Assembly (NCBI GenBank): GCA_963709505.1
Contig: CAVPXC010000034.1
Location: 1-53,946, forward strand
Direction: 5' to 3'
From: CAVPXC01 sp963709505
GTDB lineage: Bacteria > Chloroflexota > Anaerolineae > JAAEKA01
Length of the DNA stretch: 53,946 nucleotides
Shown: piece by piece, positions 1 to 7,988 of the stretch
Layout of the letters: the number at the start of each line of letters is the position of its first letter
Numbering within the stretch: the stretch's first letter is position 1
The notes under the pieces: model-generated
The model's input: only the letters and a program-made list of their open reading frames with translations
What the model was told of the DNA's origin: nothing
The model's database searches: none
Program-made: the position numbers and the translations under genes

Positions 1-1
1 C

Positions 2-310
2 TACGGCGGTTTGCAGCCTGAGAAGGAGACCGGCTGGCATCGCAAGGGGCATATCTTCGAGTCGCCATTCTACTACATCGAATACGGGTTAGCCCAGCTA
101 GGCGCGCTGCAGGTTTGGCGCAATTCTCTGCAACACGGAAACGCCAAAGCCGTCGCCGACTATCGGTCTGCCCTGGCTTTGGGCTACACCCGTTCACTGC
201 CGGAGCTCTTCCAAGCAGCCGGCGCACGCTTTGCGTTCGACCGGCAGATCGTCGGCGAGTTGATGGCGCTGATCCAGGAGCATCTGGTCGATCTCCGAGG
301 TCTTCCGTGA
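2..310 (+). CDS. M3 family oligoendopeptidase, C-terminal part
   Basis: This is the end of a gene that begins before the window. The reading frame is open from base 2 and stops at 308-310. The peptide contains GHIFESPFYYIEYGLAQLGA, the conserved C-terminal helix region of PepF-like zinc oligoendopeptidases (family M3), followed by the usual helical tail. The HExxH zinc site must lie upstream and is not visible. Such enzymes cut short peptides in the cytoplasm. The last residues, DLRGLP, and the TGA stop are encoded by the 5' arm and loop of a palindromic repeat (290-321). The natural C-terminus has therefore probably been rewritten by repeat insertion. The same tail recurs on the gene ending at 43839. 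Confidence 0.85.
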   Translation, partial: YGGLQPEKETGWHRKGHIFESPFYYIEYGLAQLGALQVWRNSLQHGNAKAVADYRSALALGYTRSLPELFQAAGARFAFDRQIVGELMALIQEHLVDLRGLP

Positions 311-401
311 CCTCGGAGATCTTTCTGTAGCGGGCGCAAAAACAGATCTCCGAGGTCGCAGAAGACCTCGGAGATCGTCGGTAGAGAAGACCTCGGAGAT
401 C
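290..401. repeat. Palindromic repeat cluster, GATCTCCGAGGTC family
   Basis: Five 13-base arms of GATCTCCGAGGTC or its complement lie at 290-302, 309-321, 345-357, 364-376 and 389-401. The first two form a perfect 13-bp hairpin with a 6-base loop, followed by TTTCT, so it may act as a terminator. The stop codon of the preceding gene (308-310) lies at the loop-arm junction. A related cluster is at 43776-43859. Confidence 0.85.
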
Positions 402-406
402 GCTTT

Positions 407-1447
407 CTACAGCACCAACTCCGCCATCACTCTTACGTTGACCGGATTGGGCTCGGCGATGTTGAGTGTGGTCACGGGGCTCTTGCGCCACAGATTCAGC
501 CGTTCGGCGATGCGTTCTTTGGGGCCACACAGGGCTACCGCGTCCACCAGGGTGTCGGGCACCGCGGCGATGGCCTCGCCTTTGCGGCCGGTTAGATACG
601 CGTCTTGCACGGCGATGGCCGCGGCTTCGAAGCCGTAGCGACAGGCCAGGTCGAAGTAGAAGTTCTTGCCGCGCGCGCCCATGCCGCCGATGTACAGCGC
701 CAGAAACGGCTTGATCTGCGCGCAGCAGGCGGCTACGTCGTCTCCTACCACGACAGGCACGGTGACGGCGATGTCGAAGGTGTCTAGGCTCTTGCCATTG
801 CCTGCCTTAGCAAATCCTGCTTCGATCTGATCCTTGTACGCCGAGTCGTAGTGTTCCGGGGAGAAGAAGATCGGCAGCCAGCCGTCGGCGATCTCAGCCG
901 CCAGCTCGACGTTTTTAGGGCCGATTGCGGCCAGGTAGATCGGCATGTCGGGCCGGCCATGCAGGATGCTCTTCAGCGGCTTCCCCAGTCCGCTGGCGTC
1001 CGAGCCGGCATAGGGCACCTGGTAATGCTCGCCGCGGTAGACCACCGGTTCCTTGCGTTCGAGGATCGCGCGCACGATGCCGACGTACTCGCGCGTCTTG
1101 GCCAACGGCTTGCCGTAGGGCTGGCCATGCCAGCCCTCGACCACTTGCGGGCCCGAAAGGCCCAAGCCGAGCAGCATGCGGCCGCCCGAGAGCTGGTCGA
1201 GGGTCATAGCCGTCATGGCCGCATTGGCGGGGGTGCGGGCCGGCATCTGCATGATCGCCGTGCCCAGGTGGATGCGCTGGGTCAGCGCGCCGATCCAGGC
1301 CAGGGGGGTGACCGAGTCGGAGCCATAGGACTCCGCCGCCCACACGGCGTAGAAGCCGAGGCGGTCGGCTTCCTGGACCATGTCCACAGGAAGCTGGATC
1401 TGTGCGCCGGAATAGCCAAGGTTCAGGCCGAGTCTGAGTTTGGGCAT
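407..1447 (-). CDS. LLM class F420-dependent oxidoreductase
   Basis: A 346-residue protein of the luciferase-like monooxygenase TIM-barrel family, whose members mostly use coenzyme F420 (some FMN). Visible family features are the N-terminal barrel strand (LRLGLNLGYSG), the ADRLGFYAVWAAESYGSDS stretch, TQRIHLGTAIMQMPARTPA, and LSGGRMLLGLGLSGPQVVEG, which contacts the cofactor. The start at 1447 was chosen over an upstream one at 1600 because AGGAAGGAG precedes this ATG. The longer version would also begin inside a palindromic repeat (1524-1602) that happens to be open in this frame. It is a single gene with no same-strand partner. The substrate cannot be told from sequence. Confidence 0.9.
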   Translation of the reverse strand: MPKLRLGLNLGYSGAQIQLPVDMVQEADRLGFYAVWAAESYGSDSVTPLAWIGALTQRIHLGTAIMQMPARTPANAAMTAMTLDQLSGGRMLLGLGLSGPQVVEGWHGQPYGKPLAKTREYVGIVRAILERKEPVVYRGEHYQVPYAGSDASGLGKPLKSILHGRPDMPIYLAAIGPKNVELAAEIADGWLPIFFSPEHYDSAYKDQIEAGFAKAGNGKSLDTFDIAVTVPVVVGDDVAACCAQIKPFLALYIGGMGARGKNFYFDLACRYGFEAAAIAVQDAYLTGRKGEAIAAVPDTLVDAVALCGPKERIAERLNLWRKSPVTTLNIAEPNPVNVRVMAELVL

Positions 1448-1523
1448 TGGGAGACTCCTTCCTGAAAGGTATGTGTAATAGTTCACAGTATAGCATGGAT
1501 GGCGAGGGAGTTCAAACTGAATC

Positions 1524-1602
1524 GGGTGTATTTCAAGTCGGGGGCAGACCCTTCGGGTTTTCCGCAAACCCGAAGGGTCTGCCCCCGACTTGAAATACAC
1601 CC
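1524..1602. repeat. 79-bp near-perfect palindrome, copy 1
   Basis: Long inverted repeat starting GGGTGTATTTCAAGTCGGGG and ending with its complement, with a loop around TTTTCCGC. A second copy lies at 7768-7845. Arms of the two copies differ by a paired change (C/G in this copy, T/A in the other). It lies between divergent genes and encodes no protein of its own. Confidence 0.9.
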
Positions 1603-1617
1603 ACTAAATCGCAGGAC

Positions 1618-1646
1618 TTGACAACGAACATTTGTTCTGATATACT
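1618..1646 (+). promoter_or_regulatory. Sigma-70 promoter with embedded LexA-like box
   Basis: TTGACA (1618-1623), a 17-base spacer and TATACT (1641-1646) make a near-consensus promoter. Inside the spacer lies the perfect dyad GAACATTTGTTC (1626-1637). It matches the GAAC-N4-GTTC SOS box bound by Gram-positive-type LexA. A repressor bound here would block RNA polymerase. It drives the FtsK-like operon starting at 1758. Confidence 0.75.
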
Positions 1647-1757
1647 TACACCTGTAGACCGAATGTGCTACAGGGGCACACTCCCATTAGCTGTTGCACG
1701 AAAGAAGGATGAGCTGGCGCCGCCCCGCTGGATGGTCAAGGACCAGGAGTGACGCGT

Positions 1758-2768
1758 ATGCGCCGGCGCTTGGATCTGCAAGCCGATCGAATCGAAGCGG
1801 TGCTGGCCTCGCACAAGGTGGCAGGACGGGTGTGGGGCGGGACGGTGACGCCGCGCTTCATCCGTTTCCAGGTGACGACAAGCGTAGGCACCAAGGTCAG
1901 CAAGGTGTCGGAGCTGTCGGAGGAGATTGCGCTTTCGTTGGGCGTGGCGTCGGCGCGGGTGTACCGGCAGAAGAGTTTCATCCACGTGGAGGTGCCGCGC
2001 GAGCAGCCGGCGCCGGTGCGGTTGGGGCCGCTGATCGAGCGCTTGACGAGCGTGCCGGCGGTGACGGCGGTGCTGGGGGTGGACGAGAACGGGACGCCCT
2101 TGCTGTTGCGTTTGTCGAGTCCGGACGTGGTGCACGTGCTGGTGGCGGGCACGACGGGGTCGGGCAAGACGGCGCTGGCGCGGACGGTGTTGTTGTCGTT
2201 GGCGCTGTTCAACCGGCAGGGTGTGGTGCAGCTGGTGCTGATCGATCCGAAGGGCCGCGGCTTTGGGTCGTTGGCCGGGTTGCCGCACGTGCTGGGGCAC
2301 GTGGCGGCGACGGCGGAGGAGGGTGCCTTGGCGCTCTCGTGGCTGGTGAGCGAGATGGAGCGCCGGGACCGGGACAGGATCAGCAGCCCGGCGCTGGTGG
2401 TGGGCATCGACGAGTTGGCCGATCTGCTGGCGACGGGCGGCAAGGCGGTGGAGCAGGCGCTGATCCGCCTGGCGCAGCGCGGCCGCGAGGCGGGCATCCA
2501 CCTGGTGGCGTGCACGCAGAAGCCGGCGGCCGAGGCGGTGTCGGGCGTGTTGAAGGCCAACTTCCCGGTGCGGCTGGTGGGTTCGGTAGCCAGCCCGGAC
2601 GACGCCCGTGTGGCGGCCGGGCTGGCCGGCACGGGCGCTGAGAAGCTGCTGGGCCGCGGCGACTTCCTGCTGGTGTCCAAAGGCGAGGTGATCCGTTTCC
2701 AGGCGGCGTATGTCGCCGAGGGTGATATGCGCGAGCTGAACCTGCGGGTGCGGAGGAGTGGAGGGTAG
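1758..2768 (+). CDS. Small FtsK/SpoIIIE-type DNA translocase ATPase
   Basis: A 336-residue protein. Residues 1-100 resemble the alpha domain before the FtsK motor. Residues 110-300 form the RecA-like motor, with Walker A GTTGSGKT at about 131-138, LIDPKGRG near 161 and Walker B ALVVGIDEL near 212. RGREAGIHLVACTQKP is the typical FtsK/HerA sensor region. It lacks the membrane part and the C-terminal gamma domain, so it resembles the stand-alone motors of mobile elements rather than cell-division FtsK. ATG 1758 has AGGAG eight bases upstream; a GTG at 1749 is less likely. It is the first gene of an operon with three small genes, behind a promoter with a LexA-like box. This suggests a DNA-damage-linked role, which is inference. 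Its TAG stop lies inside a heptamer repeat array. Confidence 0.88.
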   Translation: MRRRLDLQADRIEAVLASHKVAGRVWGGTVTPRFIRFQVTTSVGTKVSKVSELSEEIALSLGVASARVYRQKSFIHVEVPREQPAPVRLGPLIERLTSVPAVTAVLGVDENGTPLLLRLSSPDVVHVLVAGTTGSGKTALARTVLLSLALFNRQGVVQLVLIDPKGRGFGSLAGLPHVLGHVAATAEEGALALSWLVSEMERRDRDRISSPALVVGIDELADLLATGGKAVEQALIRLAQRGREAGIHLVACTQKPAAEAVSGVLKANFPVRLVGSVASPDDARVAAGLAGTGAEKLLGRGDFLLVSKGEVIRFQAAYVAEGDMRELNLRVRRSGG

Positions 2769-2845
2769 AGGGTGGAGAGTGGAGAGAAATCGGATCTCTC
2801 CTTCTACCCTCCACCCTCCACCCTTCACTCTCCACCCTTCACTTT
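2762..2845 (+). repeat. Heptamer array 1, AGGGTGG/CCACCCT, inverted halves
   Basis: Four 7-base units (AGGGTAG, AGGGTGG, AGAGTGG, AGAGAAA; 2762-2789) are followed after a short spacer by seven units of the complementary type (2797-2845, mostly CCACCCT and TCACTCT). The halves can pair. The FtsK-like gene's stop (2766-2768) is part of unit 1, and the array ends 20 bases before the next start. Confidence 0.9.
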
Positions 2846-2865
2846 CACAACCACGAGGACCAACG

Positions 2866-3288
2866 ATGAAGAAGCTTCTAGCCTTATCAATCATCGCCGC
2901 CGGCGTGACGCTGGCAGTGGTGATTGGGCAGCGGATGAGTACGGACGCGATGGCGGTGGTGGTTGGCGTGGTGTTTGGCGTGGCGGCCAGCATCCCCACC
3001 AGTTTGTTGATCGTGGCCGCGACGCGCGGGCGGCGAGACGACTCACGGTATTCGTCTGCTGGCGTGCGATCCATGGGTCCTGACCCGCGGCCGCCTGCCA
3101 TCGCGCCGCAAATCTATGTCGTCAGTCCGCCGATGCAACATCCTGGCCAAACGATAGCACCTTGGCTGACGCCTGGCGGAATGATGCCACAACTGCCACC
3201 ACCACAGGATAGCTACTTCTCCGCCGACTCTAGCCGCCGCTTCAAGGTCGTCGGCGAGGACGAACATTGGCTGGAGGCAGGCGATTGA
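2866..3288 (+). CDS. Small two-helix membrane protein, unknown
   Basis: 140 residues. It starts MKKLLALSIIAAGVTLAVVI, a first membrane helix or uncleaved signal anchor, followed by a second hydrophobic stretch (AVVVGVVFGVAASIPTSLLI, about 28-47). The rest is soluble, rich in Pro, Gln and Met (about 70-115), and ends acidic. I do not recognise a family. It follows the FtsK-like ATPase across a heptamer array and precedes two more small genes on the same strand, so it is probably co-transcribed. Such a protein could anchor the ATPase, which lacks its own membrane domain; that is inference from context only. The ATG at 2866 was preferred over an in-frame start at 2758, which would translate the repeat array. 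Confidence 0.7.
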   Translation: MKKLLALSIIAAGVTLAVVIGQRMSTDAMAVVVGVVFGVAASIPTSLLIVAATRGRRDDSRYSSAGVRSMGPDPRPPAIAPQIYVVSPPMQHPGQTIAPWLTPGGMMPQLPPPQDSYFSADSSRRFKVVGEDEHWLEAGD

Positions 3289-3313
3289 GATTGAAGAATT
3301 AAGGAGAGGACCG

Positions 3314-3820
3314 ATGCGTATCAGCAAGAGCGAAGCTGTACAACTTGTAGCGAAAACCCACGGCTATTTTCCGGCCAGCTTTCGCTGGCGTGGGCGGCGA
3401 TATGACGTGGTTGCAGTCGAGAAGGTTTGGACGGTGGGAGGACTGGCTGTGCGACGTATGTTCCGCGTGCGTTGCCAGGCTGGCCGTTTCGTGCTCCAGC
3501 AGACGGTGGAGGGCGATCACTGGCAGGTTAGCCGCTGGCCACTGACCCTGTGGCTGCCGCGACTGCGGCGCCCTGCGCCGCCTCGCTTTCCCCTGCCGAG
3601 GCGCCAGCGCCGGCCAGTGGCCAGGGCGAGAACGCAGGCGGTTCCGTGGCCTGGGCAGCTCTCAGCCGCTAGCGGCAACTTACCGCCCCAGATGAGACTC
3701 GAGACGCCTCAAGCAGATGCATTTCCGCCGCGGATCGGGTCGCCTGTCGCTGCCCAGGTCAAGGCAGCGGCGTCGGCGCCCAGGAGGGATCGATGGACGG
3801 CGAACCTACAACGCTCGTAA
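3314..3820 (+). CDS. DUF6504-like small basic protein
   Basis: 168 residues. The N-terminal 75 residues contain FRWRGRRYDVVAVEKVW, then VRRMFRVRC and FVLQQTVEGDHWQVSRW. This pattern resembles DUF6504 proteins, which in some bacteria lie near translesion polymerase genes. The remainder is rich in Pro, Arg and Ala and looks disordered and positively charged, possibly nucleic-acid binding. AAGGAGAGG lies upstream of the ATG. It is the third gene of the LexA-box operon, and its end overlaps the next start by 28 bases. The family match is from memory of the motif and only moderately secure. Confidence 0.6.
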   Translation: MRISKSEAVQLVAKTHGYFPASFRWRGRRYDVVAVEKVWTVGGLAVRRMFRVRCQAGRFVLQQTVEGDHWQVSRWPLTLWLPRLRRPAPPRFPLPRRQRRPVARARTQAVPWPGQLSAASGNLPPQMRLETPQADAFPPRIGSPVAAQVKAAASAPRRDRWTANLQRS

Positions 3821-4065
3821 AGGTGGGCTGGTTGTGGTTTGATGATGACTCAAAAAGCAGTCTGGAGGATAAAGTAGGGCGCGCTGCAGTGCGTTATCAA
3901 GCTCGTTTTGGCCGGCCGCCCAGGCTGTGCTACGTTCATCAGAGCGCATTGAGTGAGCACGCCGGGACGTGTGGCCGGCTCCAACTGCGCGGTGCGGGCA
4001 ACATCCTGCCCCATCATTTTCTTTTCGTCGTGGACGGCGACCTAGCGGAGCGCGCGGCGGCGTGA
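3793..4065 (+). CDS. Small conserved-looking protein, unknown
   Basis: 90 residues, start overlapping the previous gene by 28 bases, which suggests translational coupling. It contains KVGWLWFDDDSKSSLEDKV, then RFGRPPRLCYVHQSAL, then GNILPHHFLFVVDGDL. This mix of aromatic and charged blocks looks like a compact folded domain, but I do not recognise the family. AGGAGG precedes the ATG. As the last gene of the FtsK-like operon it shares that promoter. Its stop is only four bases from the stop of the convergent dgkA-like gene, with no visible terminator between them. Confidence 0.6.
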   Translation: MDGEPTTLVKVGWLWFDDDSKSSLEDKVGRAAVRYQARFGRPPRLCYVHQSALSEHAGTCGRLQLRGAGNILPHHFLFVVDGDLAERAAA

Positions 4066-4069
4066 GTTC

Positions 4070-4438
4070 TTACTGGACGACCAGCGCCCACAGGGGAGGA
4101 CCAAAGATGGCCGCGGCTACTCCCAGCGAGCCAAGCGCAGCAAAGAGCATGGCGCCGGCGGCGCAGTCCTTGGCGATGCGCGCCAGCTCGTGATACTGTG
4201 GTGAGACCAGATCGACCAGCGTCTCGATCGCGCTGTTAACTGCTTCGAGCGCCAGGATGGTCCCCACGGTCAGGGCCAGAAGCGCCCACTCGACAGGCCG
4301 AATGTGCAACCAGACACCGGCAACGATCACCGCGACGGTCGCAGCTAGCTCGATCCAGGTGTTGCGCTGAGTTCGGAGAGTATAGACGAGACCATTGACT
4401 GCGCAGAGGAAGGAATGCCAGCGGTTCTTGCTCTTCAT
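4070..4438 (-). CDS. dgkA: Diacylglycerol/undecaprenol kinase (DgkA family)
   Basis: 122 residues with three membrane helices, the usual size for the prokaryotic DgkA family. The signature EAVNSAIETLVDLV, then ELARIAKDCAAGAM, is the active-site region, with the conserved Glu, Asn and Asp. In Gram-positive-type bacteria this enzyme phosphorylates undecaprenol to recycle the cell-wall lipid carrier; in proteobacteria it acts on diacylglycerol. The ATG at 4438 overlaps the ybeY stop as ATGA, so translation is coupled, and the ybeY-dgkA order is conserved in many bacteria. An upstream in-frame start at 4483 would overlap ybeY without need. It is the last gene of the yqeY-pgpH-ybeY-dgkA operon. 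Confidence 0.92.
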   Translation of the reverse strand: MKSKNRWHSFLCAVNGLVYTLRTQRNTWIELAATVAVIVAGVWLHIRPVEWALLALTVGTILALEAVNSAIETLVDLVSPQYHELARIAKDCAAGAMLFAALGSLGVAAAIFGPPLWALVVQ

Positions 4439-4938
4439 AATTCCCGTGGCAGTCTCGCAAGCACTGCATCCTGCACCGCCCACATTGCAGCCTCTTCCTC
4501 GGCGGTGGCGTGATCATAACCCAGGAGGTGCAGTACGCCGTGCACAGCCAACAGACACAGCTCGTTGGCAACCGAGTGCCCGGCGGTCTCGGCTTGGCTG
4601 GCAGCCATCGGAAAGGAGATGATCACATCCCCCAGATAAGCGTCAGCCTCGGGCGCGGTGACAAAGGCGACCGCTGGCTCGTCGAGGTCCTCCTGTGCCG
4701 AGAAGGACAGCACGTCCGTGGGGGCGTCTATACCGCGGTACTCGAGGTTGAGCTGGTGCAGAAGCTCGTCGCCGGTAATCACGATGGACACTTCGACGCG
4801 GTCGGCCTGTTCTCGCGCAAGGGTCGCCTGCACGGCTGCGAGCAGCATGGCGGTCGGCGCCAGGTTCTGGTAGGTCTTGTCGATCTGCAGGTCGATGTTA
4901 GGCAGCTGGGGCGGGCTTGGCTTGTGGCTGGGGCTCAT
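4435..4938 (-). CDS. ybeY: Endoribonuclease YbeY, rRNA maturation
   Basis: 167 residues. The metal site HGVLHLLGYDH (H3-x5-H pattern) is complete and is followed by EEEAAMWAVQDAVL. Upstream NLEYRGIDAPTDVLSFS is the second family signature. YbeY is a zinc-dependent single-strand endoribonuclease needed for 16S rRNA 3' end processing and ribosome quality control. The start at 4938 lies 41 bases inside the end of pgpH; GGAGAG lies upstream. The longer frame to 5046 adds only non-conserved residues encoded within pgpH. It is coupled to dgkA downstream. The phoH gene often found in this cluster is absent. Confidence 0.95.
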   Translation of the reverse strand: MSPSHKPSPPQLPNIDLQIDKTYQNLAPTAMLLAAVQATLAREQADRVEVSIVITGDELLHQLNLEYRGIDAPTDVLSFSAQEDLDEPAVAFVTAPEADAYLGDVIISFPMAASQAETAGHSVANELCLLAVHGVLHLLGYDHATAEEEAAMWAVQDAVLARLPREL

Positions 4939-7048
4939 CGTGCTGTGGACTCTCCAATGGTGGCTTGATTTCGGGGTAAACGACGCGCGGATGATGCACG
5001 CCTTGCAGGGAGCGCACGAAGACGCGCCGGGTCGTCTCCAGGTCACGTAAAGTCAGGTCGCTATCCGCTAGCTCGCCTTCGATCAGCCGTTGGTTGAACA
5101 TCTTGCGCACGATCTCGTCGATCTGCTCGCGCGTCTCAGGGCGTGTGGCGCGCACTGCGCTTTCGCAGGTATCCGCTAGCATCACCAGCGCGGTCTCTCT
5201 GCTGCTTGGACGGGGGCCAGGGTAGCGGAACGGCTTGTCGTCCACCGGACTGTCACCGGCGGCCTTCTGTGCCTCCGCGTAGAAGAAACGCACCAGTCCC
5301 GTGCCTTGATGCTCGGCGATAAAATCCTGGATACGACGCGGAAGCTTGTGGCGGCGAGCCAATTCCAGCCCGTCCTTGATATGGCTGATGATGATCTGAG
5401 CGCTGGACAATGGGTCGAGCTGCAAGTGTGGATCGACTCCCTCGGCGCGATTCTCGGTGAAGAAATACGGACGGGTGAGCTTGCCGATGTCGTGGTAGTA
5501 GGCGCCGATGCGGGTCAAATAGGCGTCGGCGCCAATGGCCTCTGCCGCTTGTTCGGCCAGGTTGCTCACTAAGAGCGAATGATGGTACGTGCCAGGCGCT
5601 TTCATCACCAGCTCGCGCATCAGTGGGTGGTTGGGGCGTGCCAGCTCCATGAGCCGCTGGGGGGTGGAGATGTCAAAAATGGCGCCCAACAGGTAGAAGC
5701 CGACCAAGGCAATGCTTGCCGAGATCACTCCGTTGAGCACGCCCGCAGACAGAAACTGTACCATTCCGGTCAGGTCCAGTGCCCCTAAAGGCAGGTTGAA
5801 GGCCACCAGCAACATCAGACACACCGCACTGACGGCTGCGCCGGCTCTGATAAACGCGCTGGGTCGTTCAGCCCGTCCCAACACTAGCGCGCCGATCAAT
5901 CCGCTGGCAACAGCCACAACTGAAACAGGCAGCGCACCTTCAGACACAAAGCCGAGTATGATGCCGAAGTAGGCGGCGCCCAGAAAGGTGAGGGGCAATC
6001 CCAAGAAGGCATTGATCAGCATCGTAGCCGCGGCCAGCGGATAGATGTAAGGCAAGACCGTGCGTTCCGGGACCATCAGCTTGGCAAGGAGGAGAAAAGT
6101 CGCCAGAAGCGCCATCAACAGGCCAAGCTGGCGCGGCGTCAATGCATCCATTGCGCGTGGGCGATAGAGATACAGGCCGAAGATCAACGCCAGCACCAGG
6201 GACACGATCAGCGATGACACCAACCGCCACAGGTTCCAGCCAGGTTCATTGAGACCGAGCGCATTGAGTGCCTCGATGTGACGCACTGTCACCAGATCCC
6301 CCTTGCGCAGGATGATCTCGCCGGCTTCGAAGCGTTCAATTTGCGGCGCCACCGCAGCGCGCGCTTCTTCCTGAGCGGCCTGGGTGCGGCTTTCGTTGAG
6401 CAGCATATTGGGCTTGATGAAACCACGCACCAAAGCGATGCTCAACCTGGCCTCGTCATCGTTTGCCAGGTCTACATAATTCGGAATGCTGCGTTTGACT
6501 GCCGGTAGCAGAGTCTCGCGGATCTCCCCCACCATGACCACGTTGATCACATCGGGCGCTACGGTGCGCACACGCTGCCAAGCCTCGTCATCCAGCGACA
6601 AAAGAAGCGACCAATCACCAGCCTCGAGCTGCACATCAGGCAAAGCCTGAAGGGCCTCGATTTTCTGTTCGGTAGAGCGGCTTTCGTCGGCCCGGATCGC
6701 TTCGATCAGGTCCAGTACCTCGCGCGAGCGGGTAACTTGTTCGCTGCGGGCGCGACGAACTGGCTCGTATACGCCGGGTACGCGGCGCTCGGCCTCCTTG
6801 CGCATCTCTTCGGTCAGGCTGTCGCTGATGTAGTCGATGAACTCCGGCGCGCGGATGTCCGCCGGGCTCACTTCGCCCGCCTGCAAGGCGTACCGTCCGC
6901 CGGTCGGCCATTGGATTGTCAGCGTAGCCGTGGTCAGTGCGACAAAGATCGCGCCAAATGCCAGCGCGGTCAAGCGATCGCGCCAGGACACACGCGGGGG
7001 CAAACGCTCGGCCGGCGAACCAGAACCTGAAGAGGATGAATTAGACAT
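4898..7048 (-). CDS. pgpH: 7TMR-HD phosphohydrolase, PgpH/YqfF type
   Basis: 716 residues in the order typical of the family. One N-terminal membrane helix (about 28-46) is followed by a roughly 200-residue extracytoplasmic 7TMR-HDED domain, then seven membrane helices (about 280-470), then a cytoplasmic HD domain. The HD part shows GTYHHSLLVSNLAEQAAEA, then AYYHDIGKL and later IAEHQGTGLVRFFY, giving the metal-binding His and Asp residues. In Firmicutes this family hydrolyses the second messenger c-di-AMP. The same role here is inferred from family and from its usual neighbour ybeY. The gene is intact, with no frame break. It lies 23 bases after yqeY and overlaps ybeY. Confidence 0.93.
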   Translation of the reverse strand: MSNSSSSGSGSPAERLPPRVSWRDRLTALAFGAIFVALTTATLTIQWPTGGRYALQAGEVSPADIRAPEFIDYISDSLTEEMRKEAERRVPGVYEPVRRARSEQVTRSREVLDLIEAIRADESRSTEQKIEALQALPDVQLEAGDWSLLLSLDDEAWQRVRTVAPDVINVVMVGEIRETLLPAVKRSIPNYVDLANDDEARLSIALVRGFIKPNMLLNESRTQAAQEEARAAVAPQIERFEAGEIILRKGDLVTVRHIEALNALGLNEPGWNLWRLVSSLIVSLVLALIFGLYLYRPRAMDALTPRQLGLLMALLATFLLLAKLMVPERTVLPYIYPLAAATMLINAFLGLPLTFLGAAYFGIILGFVSEGALPVSVVAVASGLIGALVLGRAERPSAFIRAGAAVSAVCLMLLVAFNLPLGALDLTGMVQFLSAGVLNGVISASIALVGFYLLGAIFDISTPQRLMELARPNHPLMRELVMKAPGTYHHSLLVSNLAEQAAEAIGADAYLTRIGAYYHDIGKLTRPYFFTENRAEGVDPHLQLDPLSSAQIIISHIKDGLELARRHKLPRRIQDFIAEHQGTGLVRFFYAEAQKAAGDSPVDDKPFRYPGPRPSSRETALVMLADTCESAVRATRPETREQIDEIVRKMFNQRLIEGELADSDLTLRDLETTRRVFVRSLQGVHHPRVVYPEIKPPLESPQHDEPQPQAKPAPAA

Positions 7049-7071
7049 AATGCAGGCCCAAAAACCGACCG

Positions 7072-7543
7072 TCAGGCGGGTGGACTGAGCAACGCGCGCG
7101 CGATCTCGTTCACGGTCTTTCCATCCGCCTTGCCTTGCATGCGCGGCATAGCGGAACGCATGACAAGCCCCAGATCGGCAGGAGTGCTTGCGCCGGTTTC
7201 GGCGATGACCTCCCGCACGATGGCCTCGATCTCGTTTCGGCCAAGCGGCTGGGGCAGGTAGGTCACCAGCACGGCCAGCTCCTCCTGCTCCGGCACGACC
7301 AGGTCCATTCGGCCGGCCTTACCGAACTCGGCAATCGAGTTCGCGGCGTTGGCTTGCCTGTTTGGCGATCACTTTCAGAACCTCATCGTCGGTCAATGAG
7401 GTGTCCAGCCCCGCATCGGCGCGCTTATCGACCAAGGCATTGGTGCATGCGGCAATGACCGATCGCAACGTTCGTTTGCGCACGTCGTCCTGGGCCAGTA
7501 TGGCGGCTCTCAGTTCTTGTTCTATTTGTTGCAGCAGGCTCAT
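7072..7543 (-). CDS. yqeY: GatB/YqeY domain protein, one frame break
   Basis: Starts MSLLQQIEQELRAAILAQDD with AAGGAG before the ATG at 7543. It carries the YqeY pattern VRKRTLRSVIAACTNAL, then TDDEVLKVIAKQASQRR, and after a break near 7340 continues in another frame as EQEELAVLVTYLPQPLGRNE and ends VNEIARALLSPPA. YqeY resembles the tail domain of GatB amidotransferase and may bind tRNA; its exact role is unclear. Removing one of the two T bases at 7340-7341 restores a normal protein of about 156 residues. The break is therefore probably an indel error, although a real mutation cannot be excluded. It is the first gene of the operon with pgpH, ybeY and dgkA. Confidence 0.85.
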
Positions 7544-7628
7544 TGCCCGTCTCCTTCTCGTCGCGCAGAGGGTGCTTTTACGTTCCACCCGCCGATCCTC
7601 TGCACCGGTGCGAATGGCGGCAAGCTCG

Positions 7629-7657
7629 ATTATAGCATGGGTCAGGGGTGGCGACAA
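7629..7657 (-). promoter_or_regulatory. Promoter for yqeY operon
   Basis: On the minus strand TTGTCG (7652-7657) and TATAAT (7629-7634) are spaced by 17 bases, about 85 bases before the yqeY start. Confidence 0.6.
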
Positions 7658-7767
7658 GCGGTCCCTCGGCGTATGCCCTGCGGCCGGCCCGGCTGTCTGA
7701 TCGTGGTGGCCTTGGTGTTGCACGCAAGCCACATGTTTTCCCCGCTGATCCATAGCCTGAACAAGCA

Positions 7768-7845
7768 GGGTGTATTTCAAGTTGGGGGCAGACCCTTCGG
7801 GTTTTCCGCAAACCCGAAGGGTCTGCCCCCAACTGAAATACACCC
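7768..7845. repeat. 78-bp palindrome, copy 2
   Basis: Second copy of the element at 1524-1602, in the same loop orientation. The arm has GTTGGG paired with CCCAAC where copy 1 has GTCGGG paired with CCCGAC. One T is missing from the right arm. It lies between the divergent yqeY operon and the sugar-transferase cluster. Confidence 0.9.
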
Positions 7846-7861
7846 GAACAAGCATGGAAAC

Positions 7862-7891
7862 TTGACGCTCATTGTTGGTCTATGGTATAGT
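7862..7891 (+). promoter_or_regulatory. Promoter for glycosyltransferase cluster
   Basis: TTGACG (7862-7867), an 18-base spacer and TATAGT (7886-7891), about 95 bases before the first glycosyltransferase start. Confidence 0.6.
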
Positions 7892-7988
7892 AAACCCGTG
7901 ACAGGCGCTGCTGCCTCCATGCCATGATGTGCGAAGGTATGGAGGTTTTTTGTTGGGATTGTCTCGCCACACAAGGACTGACTTTCGC

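Noticed and set aside
1448..1600. N-terminal extension of the LLM oxidoreductase
   Set aside because: It is encoded by the 79-bp palindrome and intergenic DNA; a good ribosome site lies before the ATG at 1447.
1668..3101. 477-residue minus-strand open frame opposite the FtsK-like gene
   Set aside because: It is the antisense shadow of a GC-rich gene: Arg, His and Gln run-ons, no domain, and it crosses the heptamer array. The plus-strand frame has clear Walker motifs.
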